Origin: Psilocybe azurescens
Lineage: Eukaryota > Basidiomycota > Agaricomycetes > Agaricales > Agrocybaceae
DNA length: 64,000 bases
Assembly (NCBI GenBank): GCA_023853785.1
Contig: JAJIRX010000522.1
Location: 1-64,000, forward strand
Direction: 5' to 3'
In this document: piece by piece, positions 22,604 to 34,447 of the stretch
Numbering within the stretch: position 1 is the stretch's first letter
Layout: each line of letters starts with the position of its first letter
Translations under genes and position numbers: made by a program
Notes under the pieces: generated by a model
Seen by the model: only the letters and a program-made list of their open reading frames with translations
Databases searched by the model: none
What the model was told of the DNA's origin: nothing

Positions 22604-23127
22604 ATATTCTCATTGCATTCTGTGCTATCACTACAACGTTAAAGCTCATGTGGGGCACTTATGTCTGTTAATCATCATCTGTTAATCATTGGACGCCACA
22701 GGGTACTTCCCAGCATTGTCGCGTCAGAAACTGAGGGACGACTGAGAGCCGGGATTTGATTGGTGAATTTATAGATAGGTTCAGGCACAATCCCCAAGCC
22801 TAATCCACCCAGTACATGAGGCTTGCTCTAGAGATAGTTATCATGACGGTATATACATAGCCATGCAGTCCTCATGCCCCTAAGTACATTCATTGTGGAT
22901 CTGTTTCAGCATTGGCAAATACATGATATGATGTCCGGCAGCTGCGCATATAGCTTAATAGCAAACAAGCCCTCAACAGGCGATCGATAGCCAATCAAAG
23001 AGTTTCAAGCACAATATTCTATGTGTGTTTATTTAGTAGATTTAGATGAGATAAATACCATATAAATTATTCTGAGAGTATCTGTGCGGGCCCCGACAGT
23101 TCATTATTGTTCTACCGTGCAAGAGAT
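22604..23127. other. Intergenic region
   Basis: TATA-like words on both strands; no gene seen. It separates two divergent transcription units if the small gene is real. Confidence 0.45.
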
Positions 23128-24706
23128 ATGGCAATTCCACGACCATCCGGACCACCCACTGTAGGAGGAGCACCTCCAGCAATACCACACGATGCAGTGG
23201 TACAACAAAAACAAGGACAAGCTACAATGATATGGGCTATCGGGGCGTTAGTTGATCCTGCTTTTATCCGAGTCGTCCCCGACGTTGATACCCTACTACA
23301 GATTCTGTATCTTCGGCTGGGAGCTCTTTCTATGCCTCCCTAAAGAGTATAGATTGATATGGAGGAGACCTATTAACGTAAGTAGCCGATTTATTCTGTT
23401 CAACGCTCAACGATTGAGTTTTGTTGGCGATAGTTCTCGAGCGTGTTGTATCTAGGTTTGTCGATGCGATCTTCCGACTATTTATTCCTAGGATTACTAT
23501 GTGCTTACCGCTAATATGCAGCCAATCGCTACTTCGGAGCTCTTCAGTTAGTATTAACATGCCCCGAGGAAGACTAGATGAATGTAACTCACGGCGTTTT
23601 CCCTTCTGCTAGATTGTGTTTTGTTGTGACATTGACATCAAATGCGTGGAGTAACTCGGCGTGCAAACGTAAGTCCACAAGCGCCCGTTTGCTAACCAGA
23701 GGATTGAGCGTGAGCACGCTTGCTCATAAATTTACTACGCAGATGTATTTTTTCGAACCTGTCGGTGCTCTCATATCCACCGTTATCTCCCAAATGATTT
23801 TGGGGAGTCGTGTATACGCAGTACGAGGCTTACGTTCCACCAGTTAGTCGCAGAGACGTTAACTGTGAAACTATCAGATCTATGGACAAAGCAAGCCGAT
23901 CGCAGCGGTCTTGTCGGTGATATTGGTTACAGAAATTGTGATAGGGGCATATCGATTAGCACGACCTCTCCACCTCTTCCTGTCCCTGGGCCACCTTCCG
24001 CGCAGCCTCCGTGCGGTGCGGTGATGGGCCCATTTGGATGGTTAATTGCTTTCTGGGTACGTTGGTACATAAATGCCAGGCTTGTGTCTGTGGCTCATAT
24101 CTTTACACGCAGACCATTCCGCTGCTTTACGATAGCCTGACCTTCCTGTAAGTATCCTTATTGTCGAATTCAGTACATACTCGCTTACTGTATGACAGCT
24201 TGACAGCCTGGAAGGCATACGACTTCTGGAAGAAAGAAGTAGACACACCTATTTTCGACGTCATCTGGCGGGACGGGCTATTATACTTCTTTGCAATATT
24301 TACCATGAACGCTGCCAACGTGATCATCTTTCTTACTGTTCCAAAGGGGCTTAGAGCTGTTAATCTAACGTCGGTATCGAGCTCTGCTCTCGTGCGACCT
24401 TCATGGCTAACTTTCATTTATAATCATAGCCCAACTCTCATATTAGAAATTGTCTTATCCTGTCGGCTGATTCTCAATCTCAGAGGATCACACAACCGTG
24501 CCACCTCTCGCCCCTATCAGGGTAAAGGGAGTGCAAGTGCAAGATTGCGCTCAAACTCCCACCCGACAAACGGAACCTCTAGCGAGGAGAAAACCGCACG
24601 TCACTTCGAGGAAACCGCAGTAAATCTGCAGCCCATTCAGAAGGTAAATACTTACAACTCCGATATCAAAGTCGCGCGATTCCAGGGAGAGTGGAACTCG
24701 GTGTAG
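23128..24706 (+). CDS. DUF6533-type multi-pass membrane protein, copy 1
   Basis: Member of a large Agaricomycete family of seven-pass-like membrane proteins of unknown function with an N-terminal DUF6533 signature. Exon 1 starts MAIPRPSGPPTVGG and is Pro-rich; after an intron the signature reads AFCIFGWELFLCLPKEYRLI followed by WRRPIN. Then LYLANRYFGALQ, several short exons with hydrophobic segments (YFFEPVGALISTVISQMILG, PPCGAVMGPFGWLIAFWV), and the family's C-terminal block LTAWKAYDFWKKEVDTPIFD, DGLLYFFAIFTMNAANVIIF, ILEIVLSCRLILNLR. The tail is Ser-rich and cytoplasmic by inference. It shares exon structure with the gene at 26 kb. Splice sites between the small exons are not all resolved. 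Confidence 0.75.
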
Positions 24707-25984
24707 CGGAAACACGCCAAATGCAATGAAGAGTAACGCGAGGACGAACGAACGAGAACTAACGAAGGAATTGAAATTTTCGACCTTATTTGTACGCAAT
24801 TGTATCAAAGACACTGTAATTTATTGTGTAAAGGTCCTGGGTGTATTGAAGTGCAATAAATCTGTATTTTATTCTTAGTGAAATTACGATCCAGCTGAAT
24901 TCCACTGGAGCAACTCGAAGGTCTTTTACACACTGGGTCCGGCAATGGGCGAGCGGGAGTTGGCGTAATTTTAACTCGATATTTAACGCAATTCTGCCAT
25001 TTAGTTCGCCACCATCATATACTGACAACTTACATTGTTATGTGATTTTCCATTAGTTTCTCAGTAACTCTCACATCCACTAACTCTGAATCTTCCCTAT
25101 TCCAGAATCTCGCATCAACCGTCACTGGAGTCCTGAACTGGTCACCATCAAAATCCATTACAATAACAAAGTCTCCGAATCATGGAGACAGGTGGTATAA
25201 TAAAGGGCCTCGTTGGGTAATACAGCACCCATATCGCCGTTGACAAAGGAAAGCTGCGGAAAGGTCGATAGTCATATGTTTGCAGTGCACTGGACACATA
25301 CAGTTGGCAATCTGTAAAGCATGCATATGGAAGGATACCCGCTAGAGCTGGGATCGTGCACGAGAACACAGATTTTCTCGCAAAGTACGTACAAATTTTC
25401 CACGACTAGTCCACCCAGGTGACCTGTCGGTAACCTATGCTCGTTATCATATCTCACGATGCCACTGGTTTACAGTCTAGAAAGGCAGGTATCCATGCTT
25501 TCATATACTTCAAAAGAGAACAATTTCCGGTGTTGATTTCTACAAACCGCATACATGATATGGTTAGAAATCCTATGCTGGTTTCTTTCTCACTAAGCGC
25601 CCGACTTCAGCAATCTGAAGCCGTTTGGTCTTGGTTTGATCCGAAAGTACTCAGTACAGCGCCAACGACAGGACCTGTCAGGGTTGATGATCCTTTCAAT
25701 TGAGCTTTTTTAACTGCGTCGGCGTAGCAATGCTTTACTGGACAAAAATTCATTATGCCGGGGCAAGCGACCGTCGTCAGCGAGATCTCCAGCATCGTAG
25801 TGGTGACCATGGAGAGTTTGGTCACCAGTTGGTCTCTACAGGCCGCCGTTAACATACAGCGGGTGGCAGCTGTGTGTCTTCTGGCATGTTTTCATAAAGT
25901 AAGAGTTTATAAAAGGCGGTTCACAATGTGTCGAGTTTCAGACAATTTAACTTTTCTCTCTTCCCACTTACAGGACGTTAGATC
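24707..25984. other. Spacer between the tandem DUF6533 genes
   Basis: No supported gene. A minus-strand frame at 25607-25855 (containing CPGIMNFCPVKHCYADAVKK) has plausible composition with several Cys but no start context or recognisable family. Rest unremarkable. Confidence 0.4.
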
Positions 25985-27592
25985 ATGATTATCCCTCCAC
26001 CAGAACTCGATGGTATGCCCTTGCCAATACCCAGCGATGCAATGATAATGCAGAAGCAAAGCGAAGCTATCTTAATATGGATTATCGGAGCGTCAGTTTG
26101 TCTGATCTGGCCCATATATACGAGCCTTCCAACCGTATTGATGTGCTTTTTTTTGCTACAGATTCTGTATCCTTGGCTGGGAATTTATTATTTGCCTTCC
26201 AGATGAATATAGGTTGATTTGGAGAAAGCCTATGAACGTGAGTAGATTATTTTACGCATCATCCACTCCATGCGAATCATGCTTTCGTTTCTGTTGATAG
26301 CTTTCGAGTCTGTTGTATCTATGTAAGTCGCAGAACCAATGTATTCAAGCTATCACGGACTGATAAATTTCCAGGTAATCGTTACTTCGGACTTGTAGGG
26401 TAAGTTATCTGTGCCCGAAAAGTCAAAGCGGCAACATTTAGCATTTGCTCTTCAAGATTCTGCCTCGTTGTGTCGTTATCGACTGACGTGTGGACGCCAT
26501 CCGTATGCAAACGTGAGTAGTGCCTTGCGCTTTCAACGAATCGTTGTATTCGTCTGTCGGTGTTTGCTGAAGCCACTTATCTACAGGCGGCATATTCTTC
26601 TTTGAACCGATCAATGGTTTGATATTGACTATTATTTCCCAAACGATCTTGGGGTGTAGGGTCTACGCCGTACGTCTTTTAATGATCCCTTGTTAGTTGT
26701 CATTAATCTCCATTAGATATTCGCACAAAATAAAGCAATAGGTCTTTTGCTATCATTAAACTTAGTGGCAGAGGTGGTGTTTAGTGGAATAGCGATCAGC
26801 CATGTTTCTCCACCGCTGCCCGTTCCTGGACTCCCAGGTGCCCAGCCACCTTGCGGTGCAGTATCTGGTCCATTTGAATGGCTTGTCGTGTATTGGGTAT
26901 GTCGTCCTCTTTAAAATTTGTGTGGGTGAGGTAACTCATGGCAGGATAAATCTCATAGGCAACGCCTTTGCTCTACGATGCCATGGCATTCCTGTAGGTA
27001 ATTTTGTTATCTTAATAATGTTTTATTGACGTCTTGGTATCTTTATTTCTATAGCTTAACGGCCTGGAAGGCATTCGACTTCTGGAAGAAAGACATGGAC
27101 AGCCATTTATTCGAAGCCATATGGCGCGACGGATTCCTATATTTCTTTGCCATTCTCGCCATGAATGTTGCCAACGTGGTAATATTTCTTAATGCTCCTC
27201 CAATTCTACGAGCGATAAACATAGTGTCTGTGTCCTGTTGATCGACGATACTTCCATTGCTGATATTAATCTACAGACCAACCCTAGTATTCCAAGTCAT
27301 TATATCTTGCCGTCTGGTTCTCAACCTCAAAAGATCTGGATCTCAAAATACATCAGCATCCCCGAAATCTAAATTCAAATCAAAAGGGAGAGACGACTCA
27401 AGACAAGTGAAAGTCGATGTATCGAAATGGAGCTCCAGCGACGAAAAACAGGCTGCGAGCCTCCACCTCGGGCAACCACCAACGGAGCTCAAAATCCTTC
27501 AAAAAGCACAAACTAAAGGTTCTGATGTCAGAAACTGGTCTCGTCCGGCGCATCTGTGGAATAGCATTACATCCTCAGGGGAGATGGTTTGA
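25985..27592 (+). CDS. DUF6533-type multi-pass membrane protein, copy 2
   Basis: Tandem paralogue of the gene at 23.1 kb. Start MIIPPPELDGMPLPIPSDAM; after the first intron the DUF6533 signature reads AFCILGWEFIICLPDEYRLI followed by WRKPMN, then SSLLYLCNRYFGLVG across an intron. Later exons carry FFEPINGLILTIISQTILG-like and PPCGAVSGPFEWLVVYW segments, and the C-terminal block LTAWKAFDFWKKDMDSHLFE, DGFLYFFAILAMNVANVVIF and VFQVIISCRLVLNLKRSG. Identity with copy 1 is highest in the signature and C-terminal blocks and lower in the N-terminus and the Ser/Lys tail, so the duplication is not very recent. Function of the family is unknown; expression control is not visible. Confidence 0.75.
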
Positions 27593-27933
27593 CTTGGTGT
27601 CAAGTTGTATATATTTCACATTCCTAACACATGAAAACCTTTGACTTATAATGTCCGTAAGTAGGATATCTGTATGTATTCGCGATCTGTAGCTATATCC
27701 CAATGTTGTTAAATTGTTGTTGTACTAGACTTGAAGCTTGAAGCTCTAGTTGCGAGAAACAGCCCCTGAGCATTGTTATGATTGGGAGACACAACCAAAC
27801 AGGGCGAACACTGTCGGCTTATTACTTACTATTCGCAAAAGCGTTCCGCCTGTTGCTCATTAACATTGGTTATGCTCTTCTCTCACAAGAGCCTCGCTTA
27901 ACGTGAACAAGATATACCTTTCTTGCGGCGACG
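27593..27933. other. Intergenic spacer with the Trs65 promoter
   Basis: AT-rich 3' flank of the DUF6533 gene, then about 100 bp before the Trs65 start; no distinct motif seen. Confidence 0.45.
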
Positions 27934-30900
27934 ATGGCACTGTCTTTAGACCAAGTATTCTCCACCACTATCCTTAATCTCTTAATACCCGATACCTCTC
28001 TTCAATTTCCACCGGAGTCATCAGCGGACGCATGGTTATCGCAAGCACAAGCAAATGCTGTAGAAAGACGGCAGGCCTTCTTCGGTAAGATAATGTACAA
28101 TTCTATGCATTTCGGCGCATTTATCAACTTCAGATGAACAGTTACAATCCCTGTTGGTTCTTCGTATCAAAAACCCACCCGATGAAGGTCCAGGAGACCC
28201 ATCTAATCCCCCTGAGATAATACTCGATCTCCTGGCCCACATACAAGTCTCGCTCGAAGCCTCGTATATCTCAGCTATTCCAACAGCTGCTGATACTCCA
28301 CGCACCTCCAGACTTTTAGGAACTCCCCGGACAGGTGCTCTAGGAAGACCGAGCGGTAGACTTAATCCACATCCCTCGATTCTTCCCCCAAGCACACCCA
28401 ATCCGATGCCCTCGACAGCGGACCAGGATCGCAAGTATTCTGCGTCGGAAGGTACTGTATTGGTCGCCAACATATGGGGTAACAACACATCGGAGGACTC
28501 AGGAGAGTCTTTTACGCTCTTATGGTCTGATGCAGAAGATAGCTGGGTGGCTGTATATCGCATGGCCATAACTGTTTGTACGTTCATTTTCTTACCGATC
28601 ACCTTGCCACGCTCTGAATTATATCTCGTCACAGCTTTCTTGAGACTTCCTTACAACAATCCGCTACTTTGTCTGACAGTGTCAGCAACACTTCGCGAAA
28701 GGCCCGTGCCGACACACCCCAAGCACCCGCTCGCCCAATTCTTGGCTTCAGTTGGAGAAAAACAATCGGGTTTGCCGACCTCACCCGAAGATAGCTCTTC
28801 GAATGGAAAGGAGGACGAGGAAGAAAAACTACTCGATGGATTGGAGGAGGTGAATTTATTAGAGGGCTTACTAGCAGGTATGTCCTATAGCATATATCCT
28901 TCTTTTTACTTTTTGCTCACACTTAAACGAACATTAGGTCCCACATTTGGCAAAGCGGGCACACCAGAAATGAATCTGCCTTCGATCCGACTTGGAAATG
29001 TGTCTCGACAGAAGCTTTTCTCATTAGCACCTGTCCTGGTCGACACGCCATCTCAACCTTCACCTTCCCCTATGACAGCAGTCCGCAAAGCCCATCCCAC
29101 ATTACGCAAATCCTACCGCAAAACACTGCAGACAGTATCGGGTTTCAGAGTTCGGATGCGAACCGTATTCGTACCCTATGTACTTCTGCCTGAGACGGAA
29201 GGGACTATTGAAGACCTCGATGAAGAGAAAAAGGAACAAGAACGACGAGAAGCAGGCAGTGAGGAGAAAACGGTCGTTCTTTGCGTCGAAGTCGAGAATT
29301 CAGGGGATCTGGGTATGACCGCTGGCTTCATGGTAGAGAGAGTCGACGTGAACATCGGTGGTGAAGGCGCCAAAGCTACGCTTATTGGGTGGGGAGATTC
29401 TGGGTTCACCCCAGATGCAGCCAAACATACATTCCCTCTGCGGATCGGACCTCTCGCCCAGTATAACTTGCTTTATGCGGTCACCTTCCTGCGATCACCG
29501 GAAGAGATAGATGGCTTTTCTTTCGCTCGAAATGCGAGCAGTAATGGCATATCTCCAGAGCTTCAACGCGCTGTTACCATCAATATCTTCGGGAAGCCAT
29601 ACTTCCCCCTTCCTCGTCAAAAATGTTGATACCCAACCTCGACACGCTATCATACCCTACCCAAACATTTTCATCTCGTTGGAACTGCGTCTTAGACCTC
29701 GCAGCTCAGCAATCACAACCAAGCGAATTGCTTGATCCGAACGACCCTTCGACAAGCTACCCCAACATTCTACCAGAACCACCGTCTCCATTCCCCGTAT
29801 ACGCGATGTACAGCTCAAACACCAATACAGGCACTTCTGGAGGTGCGGTTGGGGGTACTCTGCTGGCTCGACCCCGCAGTATTCGGCTACTGCAGGCAGT
29901 CGACGGTTCACCCTCGTTCCCGGGGCGAACTTTGCAGGTCGCACGCTGAAGACATTGACGCCTAGCAAGTTCCTAAAGCCGTCGGAGATCAACCGCGAGC
30001 CATCTCCTCTCAACTCAAGTCGATTCTCAGCCCTCGTCTCAGCCGCTCAGTACATCCAATCACCAACAACGTACAGCGCCCCTCCTCCCCCTCCGATAGC
30101 CAATACTGGTTCCATTCCACCACCTCTGCAAATTTTGCCAGAGTCTGACGACGGACATGGCACCGCGCTGGGCATTCCTCATGGCCTCGACACACCGATT
30201 AGTCCGGCCTATCCTGCATTTCCCTCGAAGTTTGCTTTACCGCCCACGCCGACCTCTCAGGGCCCCATTGCCTCGTCTGGCCATGGGAACGTCGGGCTAA
30301 GCGTCGAGATCCGTCGCGAACGCGGGGTGCCTGCCGATTTCGGCGCAGGCGCACCACCGCCGACGCCCCTTCCTTTCGTGTCGGGGGCATTCGGCGAGCA
30401 GAAGATGCTGGCCAAGCTGCAGGGCGCGAGCGCGAGCGGCGAGAGCATCGTCGTCTCCGTAGGGCTGATGCCCCTTCCGTATGAAAGAGGGGACGGGAAG
30501 GATCTCGCTCTTGGGCCGGGAAAGATATACCCGCTGGATATCTTCACGCTTGATATCTTTGTGTTCAATCAGAGCCTTTGGCCTAGGCGTTTTGAGGTTA
30601 CATGCCCGGAAAAGAGGAGGAGAAGGCGAGGAGGAGCGGAGATGGGCGTTTATGATGGTGGTAGCGATGCTGCACGGAAGATGGGATACCCTGGGGTGTT
30701 GCCTCTGGATAGTCGGATCCGTATTGGGTATGCTTTATACTTCCTATTTAACAGTTAATGACTTACATTCATATTGAACAGACCTCTCCGCACTTCCGCG
30801 TGCCAATCGGTTAGAATGGATTTTCTCGCTGTCTCGCCAGGCGTGCATTCTATTGACACATTGACCTTGACGGATGTCGAGTCTGGATTCTCCACAAATC

Positions 30901-31000
30901 TGCGGTGAGCTCTGGCGTGATTGTGTGCATGAAAGGGCGCTGACTGGATCATACCTCTAGATCTGTTCTGGACGTGGTGGTGCATGATCCGAATGATTGA
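27934..31000 (+). CDS. TRAPP II complex subunit Trs65
   Basis: Subunit specific to fungal TRAPP II, a Rab (Ypt31/32) exchange complex at the late Golgi. Start MALSLDQVFSTTILNLLIPD; intron at about 28085-28133; exon 2 DEQLQSLLVLRIKNPPDEG and ILDLLAHIQVSLEASYIS. Later: AFLRLPYNNPLLCLTVSATL, then the conserved middle block KTLQTVSGFRVRMRTVFVPY, VLCVEVENSGDLGMTAGFMV, IGPLAQYNLLYAVTFLR. The C-terminal immunoglobulin-like domain includes LDIFTLDIFVFNQSLWPRRF and ends IGPLRTSACQSVRMDFLAVS..PGVHSIDTLTLTDV, stop at 30998-31000. Two homopolymers are each one base short: CCCCC at 29605-29609 and GGGGG at 29851-29855; correcting both joins YFP to PSSSKMLIPN and VGG to YSAGSTPQYSATAGSRR. Long Pro/Ser linker is disordered. 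Confidence 0.85.
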
Positions 31001-31988
31001 GCATCGGTGTCGTTGCTGTATTTATCTCCTAGATCCCTCATCGTTGTCTTGTTATGTAGGTTTAATCATTGGGAGATAGCCCATCCAAACCCTGCTTCGA
31101 TTAAGTAGACTCATCGTTGAGTCGGTCGTGAAGGCCATGAAATTCGCATTTTTACAGACTGACTATTCCTTGCCTTGCGATCTCAAATTCGAGATCATTC
31201 CCCATCCAACTGAACCTTACAGTTAAACTGATTGTAGATTGCAACTATGCGTTGTCTCTAGCTTCGTTGAAATTGATCAGCAGTGCTATTTTCATGGTTC
31301 GTGTTCCGCTCGTGACTATATCCTGATTGATTGATACTATATTCACAGAGATAGAAATACTTTGCTCGTCTGATAAACACCTTCTAATGCCTCTATGGTT
31401 TGGTCTGCAATCATCGAAGACGGCGTTGCTTCTGCTGTTGACCCTGCCGTCGATGACTGGTCTTCTGCTACTGTTCTGATTGCTCAGAGCCGACACGCTA
31501 ATGCACACTAACTGGTAAGCTCGTATGCCATTCGAATGTCTATTTTGAAGGCTCGATTAGATTTTAGCTATTACTCAAAATAAGAGTATAAATGCGGACG
31601 TCAATATTCAGGATGCGATAAAGGACGGCAGCACGATTTTGTTGATTGAGAGCGATAGCTAAAGTAGTTTCTTTCATTCCAGGTCATTCACTTTATCCTC
31701 CCCTCGTCTTCATTTCAGTAAAAATCAATTACATTTCCTTTGAGAAGGGGAAATAAACTTTCCCATAGGGCGGTCATGCGCCTCCTTCAGTGGATCGACC
31801 TGTCGGACATGACGAGCCCAGCTTAAGTCATCGTGGAAACATGTATGCCACGCCCCGACTTCGATTCGGTTCCTCTGTCATTGCAGCGTTGGCTGAAGGG
31901 ATTTGTTCATCTGACTAGTCAGATGAGTATCCTCTCACAGCTATAAAGTCTCGAAATTCCTTTGTAAACCTCCCACTGGCACTCCATC
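31001..31988. other. Intergenic region
   Basis: No gene I can support. A TATAAAG word at about 31943 lies 45 bp before the dehydrogenase start and is a likely core promoter. Confidence 0.5.
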
Positions 31989-33719
31989 ATGAAGGCAGCT
32001 CTATACTATGGCCCCGGAAAGGTGAAGGTCGAACAAATTCCTGAACCTGAACCAAAGGAAGGTCAAATCAAAGTCAAGGTGAGGTGGTTCTTTGTTACTG
32101 CGCTCCCCCTCCCTCGACCCTGACGTCCACTATTGCTAGATTGCGTGGTTTGTGTTGACATTCATCTGTGACCTTTGAATTCATTGATTGATCCAACAAC
32201 TGGACAGGAACGGAAGTATGCTTCCTCTACTACAATTATACTATACACCTCATTGATTGTTTCTCAAAGTATGTGGGAGCGATTTGCATGCATATCTTGC
32301 CCACATTCCCCCATACGCAACTGCGGATGTACCGAACGATGTGACAGGAGCTATATTGCCCGTAACTCTTGGCCATGAGTACGACGGGGTGCCTATTTGA
32401 GGATGCTCAGATCCTAACGACTGCTTTTACCGAACATTGCAGATTCTCGGGGACTATCGTCGGCCATGGGGGTGGGGTCGATGGAGATAAATGGAGGATT
32501 GGTCAAAATGTCATTATGTGCGCTTTGCTCGTCCTTTACAACTTTTCTTTAATAGATGGCTCACGTCTCTGAACCAATGGTGTAGAGAACCTCTCATCTC
32601 GTGCCTTAAGGAATCATGTACCTACTGTGCAGTGGGCACAAGAAACATGTGCCGTTCTGCTACGTTTATTGTATGTATAGTCGCTTGTCGTTGTGCGACC
32701 GATCGCTGAACTTGTGACTCAGGGAATTGGAGGTTGGGGCGGCGGTCTTGCTGAATACATCGCAGTTGACACACGCTATGTCCATATTTTACCTGATGGA
32801 ATATCCCGTACGTCTAAGAGTCATCTCAGATTTTTTTTCCTTTGTGGTAAATATCTGACGCTTCTTTAGTTGAGGTCGGAGCTATGATTGAACCACTTGC
32901 CGTTGCATATTACGCCGTAAAGAAATCCGGATTTAAACCCGGACAGACTGCTCTTATCGTTGGTGGTGGTCCGGTAAATTCAGCCATTTAGTATTCCGAC
33001 CAGACGGCTTACTTTCCATTAGATTGGATTGCTTGTGTTGAAGGTCTTGAGGTACGACAAATTGATATTCTTCTCCATGCTGCGATTTACCAAATTTAAG
33101 GGCTATGGATCCTTCCTCCCTCATTATTCAATCTGAACCCGCTTCTGGTCGGCGAGCACTTGCATTGAAGCATGGGAGCCACGTCTGTCGTGGATCCTCT
33201 TGCACCTTCTGCAGATGGATTACCATCTTCTTCTACTCTTCATACCGCCGTTATGGAACTCACAAATGGTGTCGGGGTTGACGTTGCCTTTGACGCAGCA
33301 GGTATTCAAGCAAGTATTGATGCCGCCCTATTCAATGTGCGCCCGCGAGGCACATTTGTCAATGTCGCCATCTGGGAAGAAAGCCCAAGAGTCAATATGA
33401 ATCTGATCACAGCTCGAGAAATCAACGTGACCGGTGAGCTCGTATGTCTTTAATCGGAGGGTTATGGCAATAATATGGATCACAGCAACCATGGCATACA
33501 CCGGTGTTCATCCTGAAGTATTGGAAGTAGTGGCATCGGGGAGGATTCAAGGATTGGAGGATCTGGTCACCAAAAGATATGCATCGACGATGTGGTCGAG
33601 CAAGGTATCATGGCATTATTGACGGAGAAGGACAAGCAAGGTATTACATCTAATCACCTGTACGATCTCCTTTCTCTAACGTTCATTTTGTTTTAGTGAA
33701 GATCTTAGTACATCCCTGA
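31989..33719 (+). CDS. Zinc-type medium-chain dehydrogenase, butanediol-dehydrogenase-like (damaged at catalytic Cys)
   Basis: NAD(P)-dependent oxidoreductase of the MDR superfamily, close to fungal (R,R)-2,3-butanediol dehydrogenases. Start MKAALYYGPGKVKVEQIPEP. Exons in order: TADVPNDVTGAILPVTLGHE (Zn ligand His-Glu), SGTIVGHGGGVDGDKWRIGQ, EPLISCLKESCTYCAVGTRN (structural zinc Cys lobe), GIGGWGGGLAEYIAVDTRYV, LEVGAMIEPLAVAYYAVKKS and ALIVGGGP (Rossmann), IIQSEPASGRRALALKHG, then VDVAFDAAGIQASIDAALFN, ITATMAYTGVHPEVLEVVAS, ending VKILVHP. At the exon that should read IAWCGICG the DNA lacks roughly ten bases, removing the catalytic zinc Cys and shifting frame. A separate extra G at 33174-33176 is homopolymer-type. 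Either degenerating or mis-assembled here. Confidence 0.8.
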
Positions 33720-33742
33720 ACATTCCATCCCTGAACATTCTT
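33711..33742 (+). repeat. Short tandem duplication over a stop codon
   Basis: The words CATCCCTGAACATTC are repeated head to tail; the first copy contains the stop codon TGA of the dehydrogenase gene, so the coding end is duplicated outside the frame. Confidence 0.8.
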
Positions 33743-33965
33743 AGGAGTAAGTGTCGTTAAACTGTGAAGATGGCACCGCAAGTTACTGTTCTACCAAATC
33801 ACTCTTGCTTCTATATTGATTGAATCGGATTCAGAGCATGAACTCCCTAGAGCTATGAATGAGCCAAAAGGCTTGTCAGCGAGTTTAAAGATAGACACCT
33901 TTTGGATTGACTGACACCATTTCCCGCCTTCCTTGAATGAGTGGTGGTTACTGACGATTTTATAT

Positions 33966-34447
33966 CTACGTGACATACTCAGGGTTCACATGGCGCGGCA
34001 ATCCTTTCCTTCTTCTTTCATTCTTTTCCGTTTGACTGATGCGAGGATAATAGAAACGCCCATATAGGTTCTTCTGTTCTTCAACTGACATATACCGCAG
34101 GATGTCGTAGTCTGAGTCTCGCGTCATGGCAGCATCTCTCTCCTCTGTTGTCCCCCCTCTACTTGAATATTCCCTCCAAGGTCCATAAACCACTGTATAC
34201 CATCTGCCAATATTCTTTCTTCAAAGCGTGCCAGGTACACTGTAATCTTGTCTGGTTTGACTCCTGCAGCTACCAGGTAACGAAGTGATTCGGTGTCAAT
34301 GCCAGGAGCTGGGCCCACTACGAAAGAATGCCCGTATGATATTGCCTCTATCAACATTGGCATGTAGTGTAAATCGAAGTAGCCCGCTGCTGGTTGAATG
34401 GGGCCTGAGATAAATGCGACTGTGGGTCTCTCGGTTGTCTCTGACAT
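33966..34447 (-). CDS. Small Rossmann-fold protein, SLOG-like
   Basis: About 160 residues. The N-terminus TVAFISGPIQPAAGYFDLHY followed by MLIEAISYGHSFVVGPAPG, IDTESLRYLVAAGVKPDKIT and VYLARFE has the beta-strand, Gly-rich turn and strand order of SLOG/LOG-DprA-type nucleotide-binding folds common in fungal small proteins. The C-terminal half (RDAAMTRDSDYDILRYMSVE) is charged and Arg/Lys-rich to the end NPEYVT. It is continuous with the first half if the C run at 34152-34157 (plus letters) gains one base, giving VEGGTTEERDAAMTRD. Enzymatic role, if any, is unknown; a nucleotide- or ADP-ribose-related ligand is suggested by the fold. Transcribed away from the dehydrogenase's tail, convergent with it. 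Confidence 0.6.

Noticed and set aside
28036..28632. 198-codon minus-strand frame
   Set aside because: Fully antisense to exon 2 of Trs65, whose plus-strand sequence is conserved; composition of the minus frame is the expected shadow.
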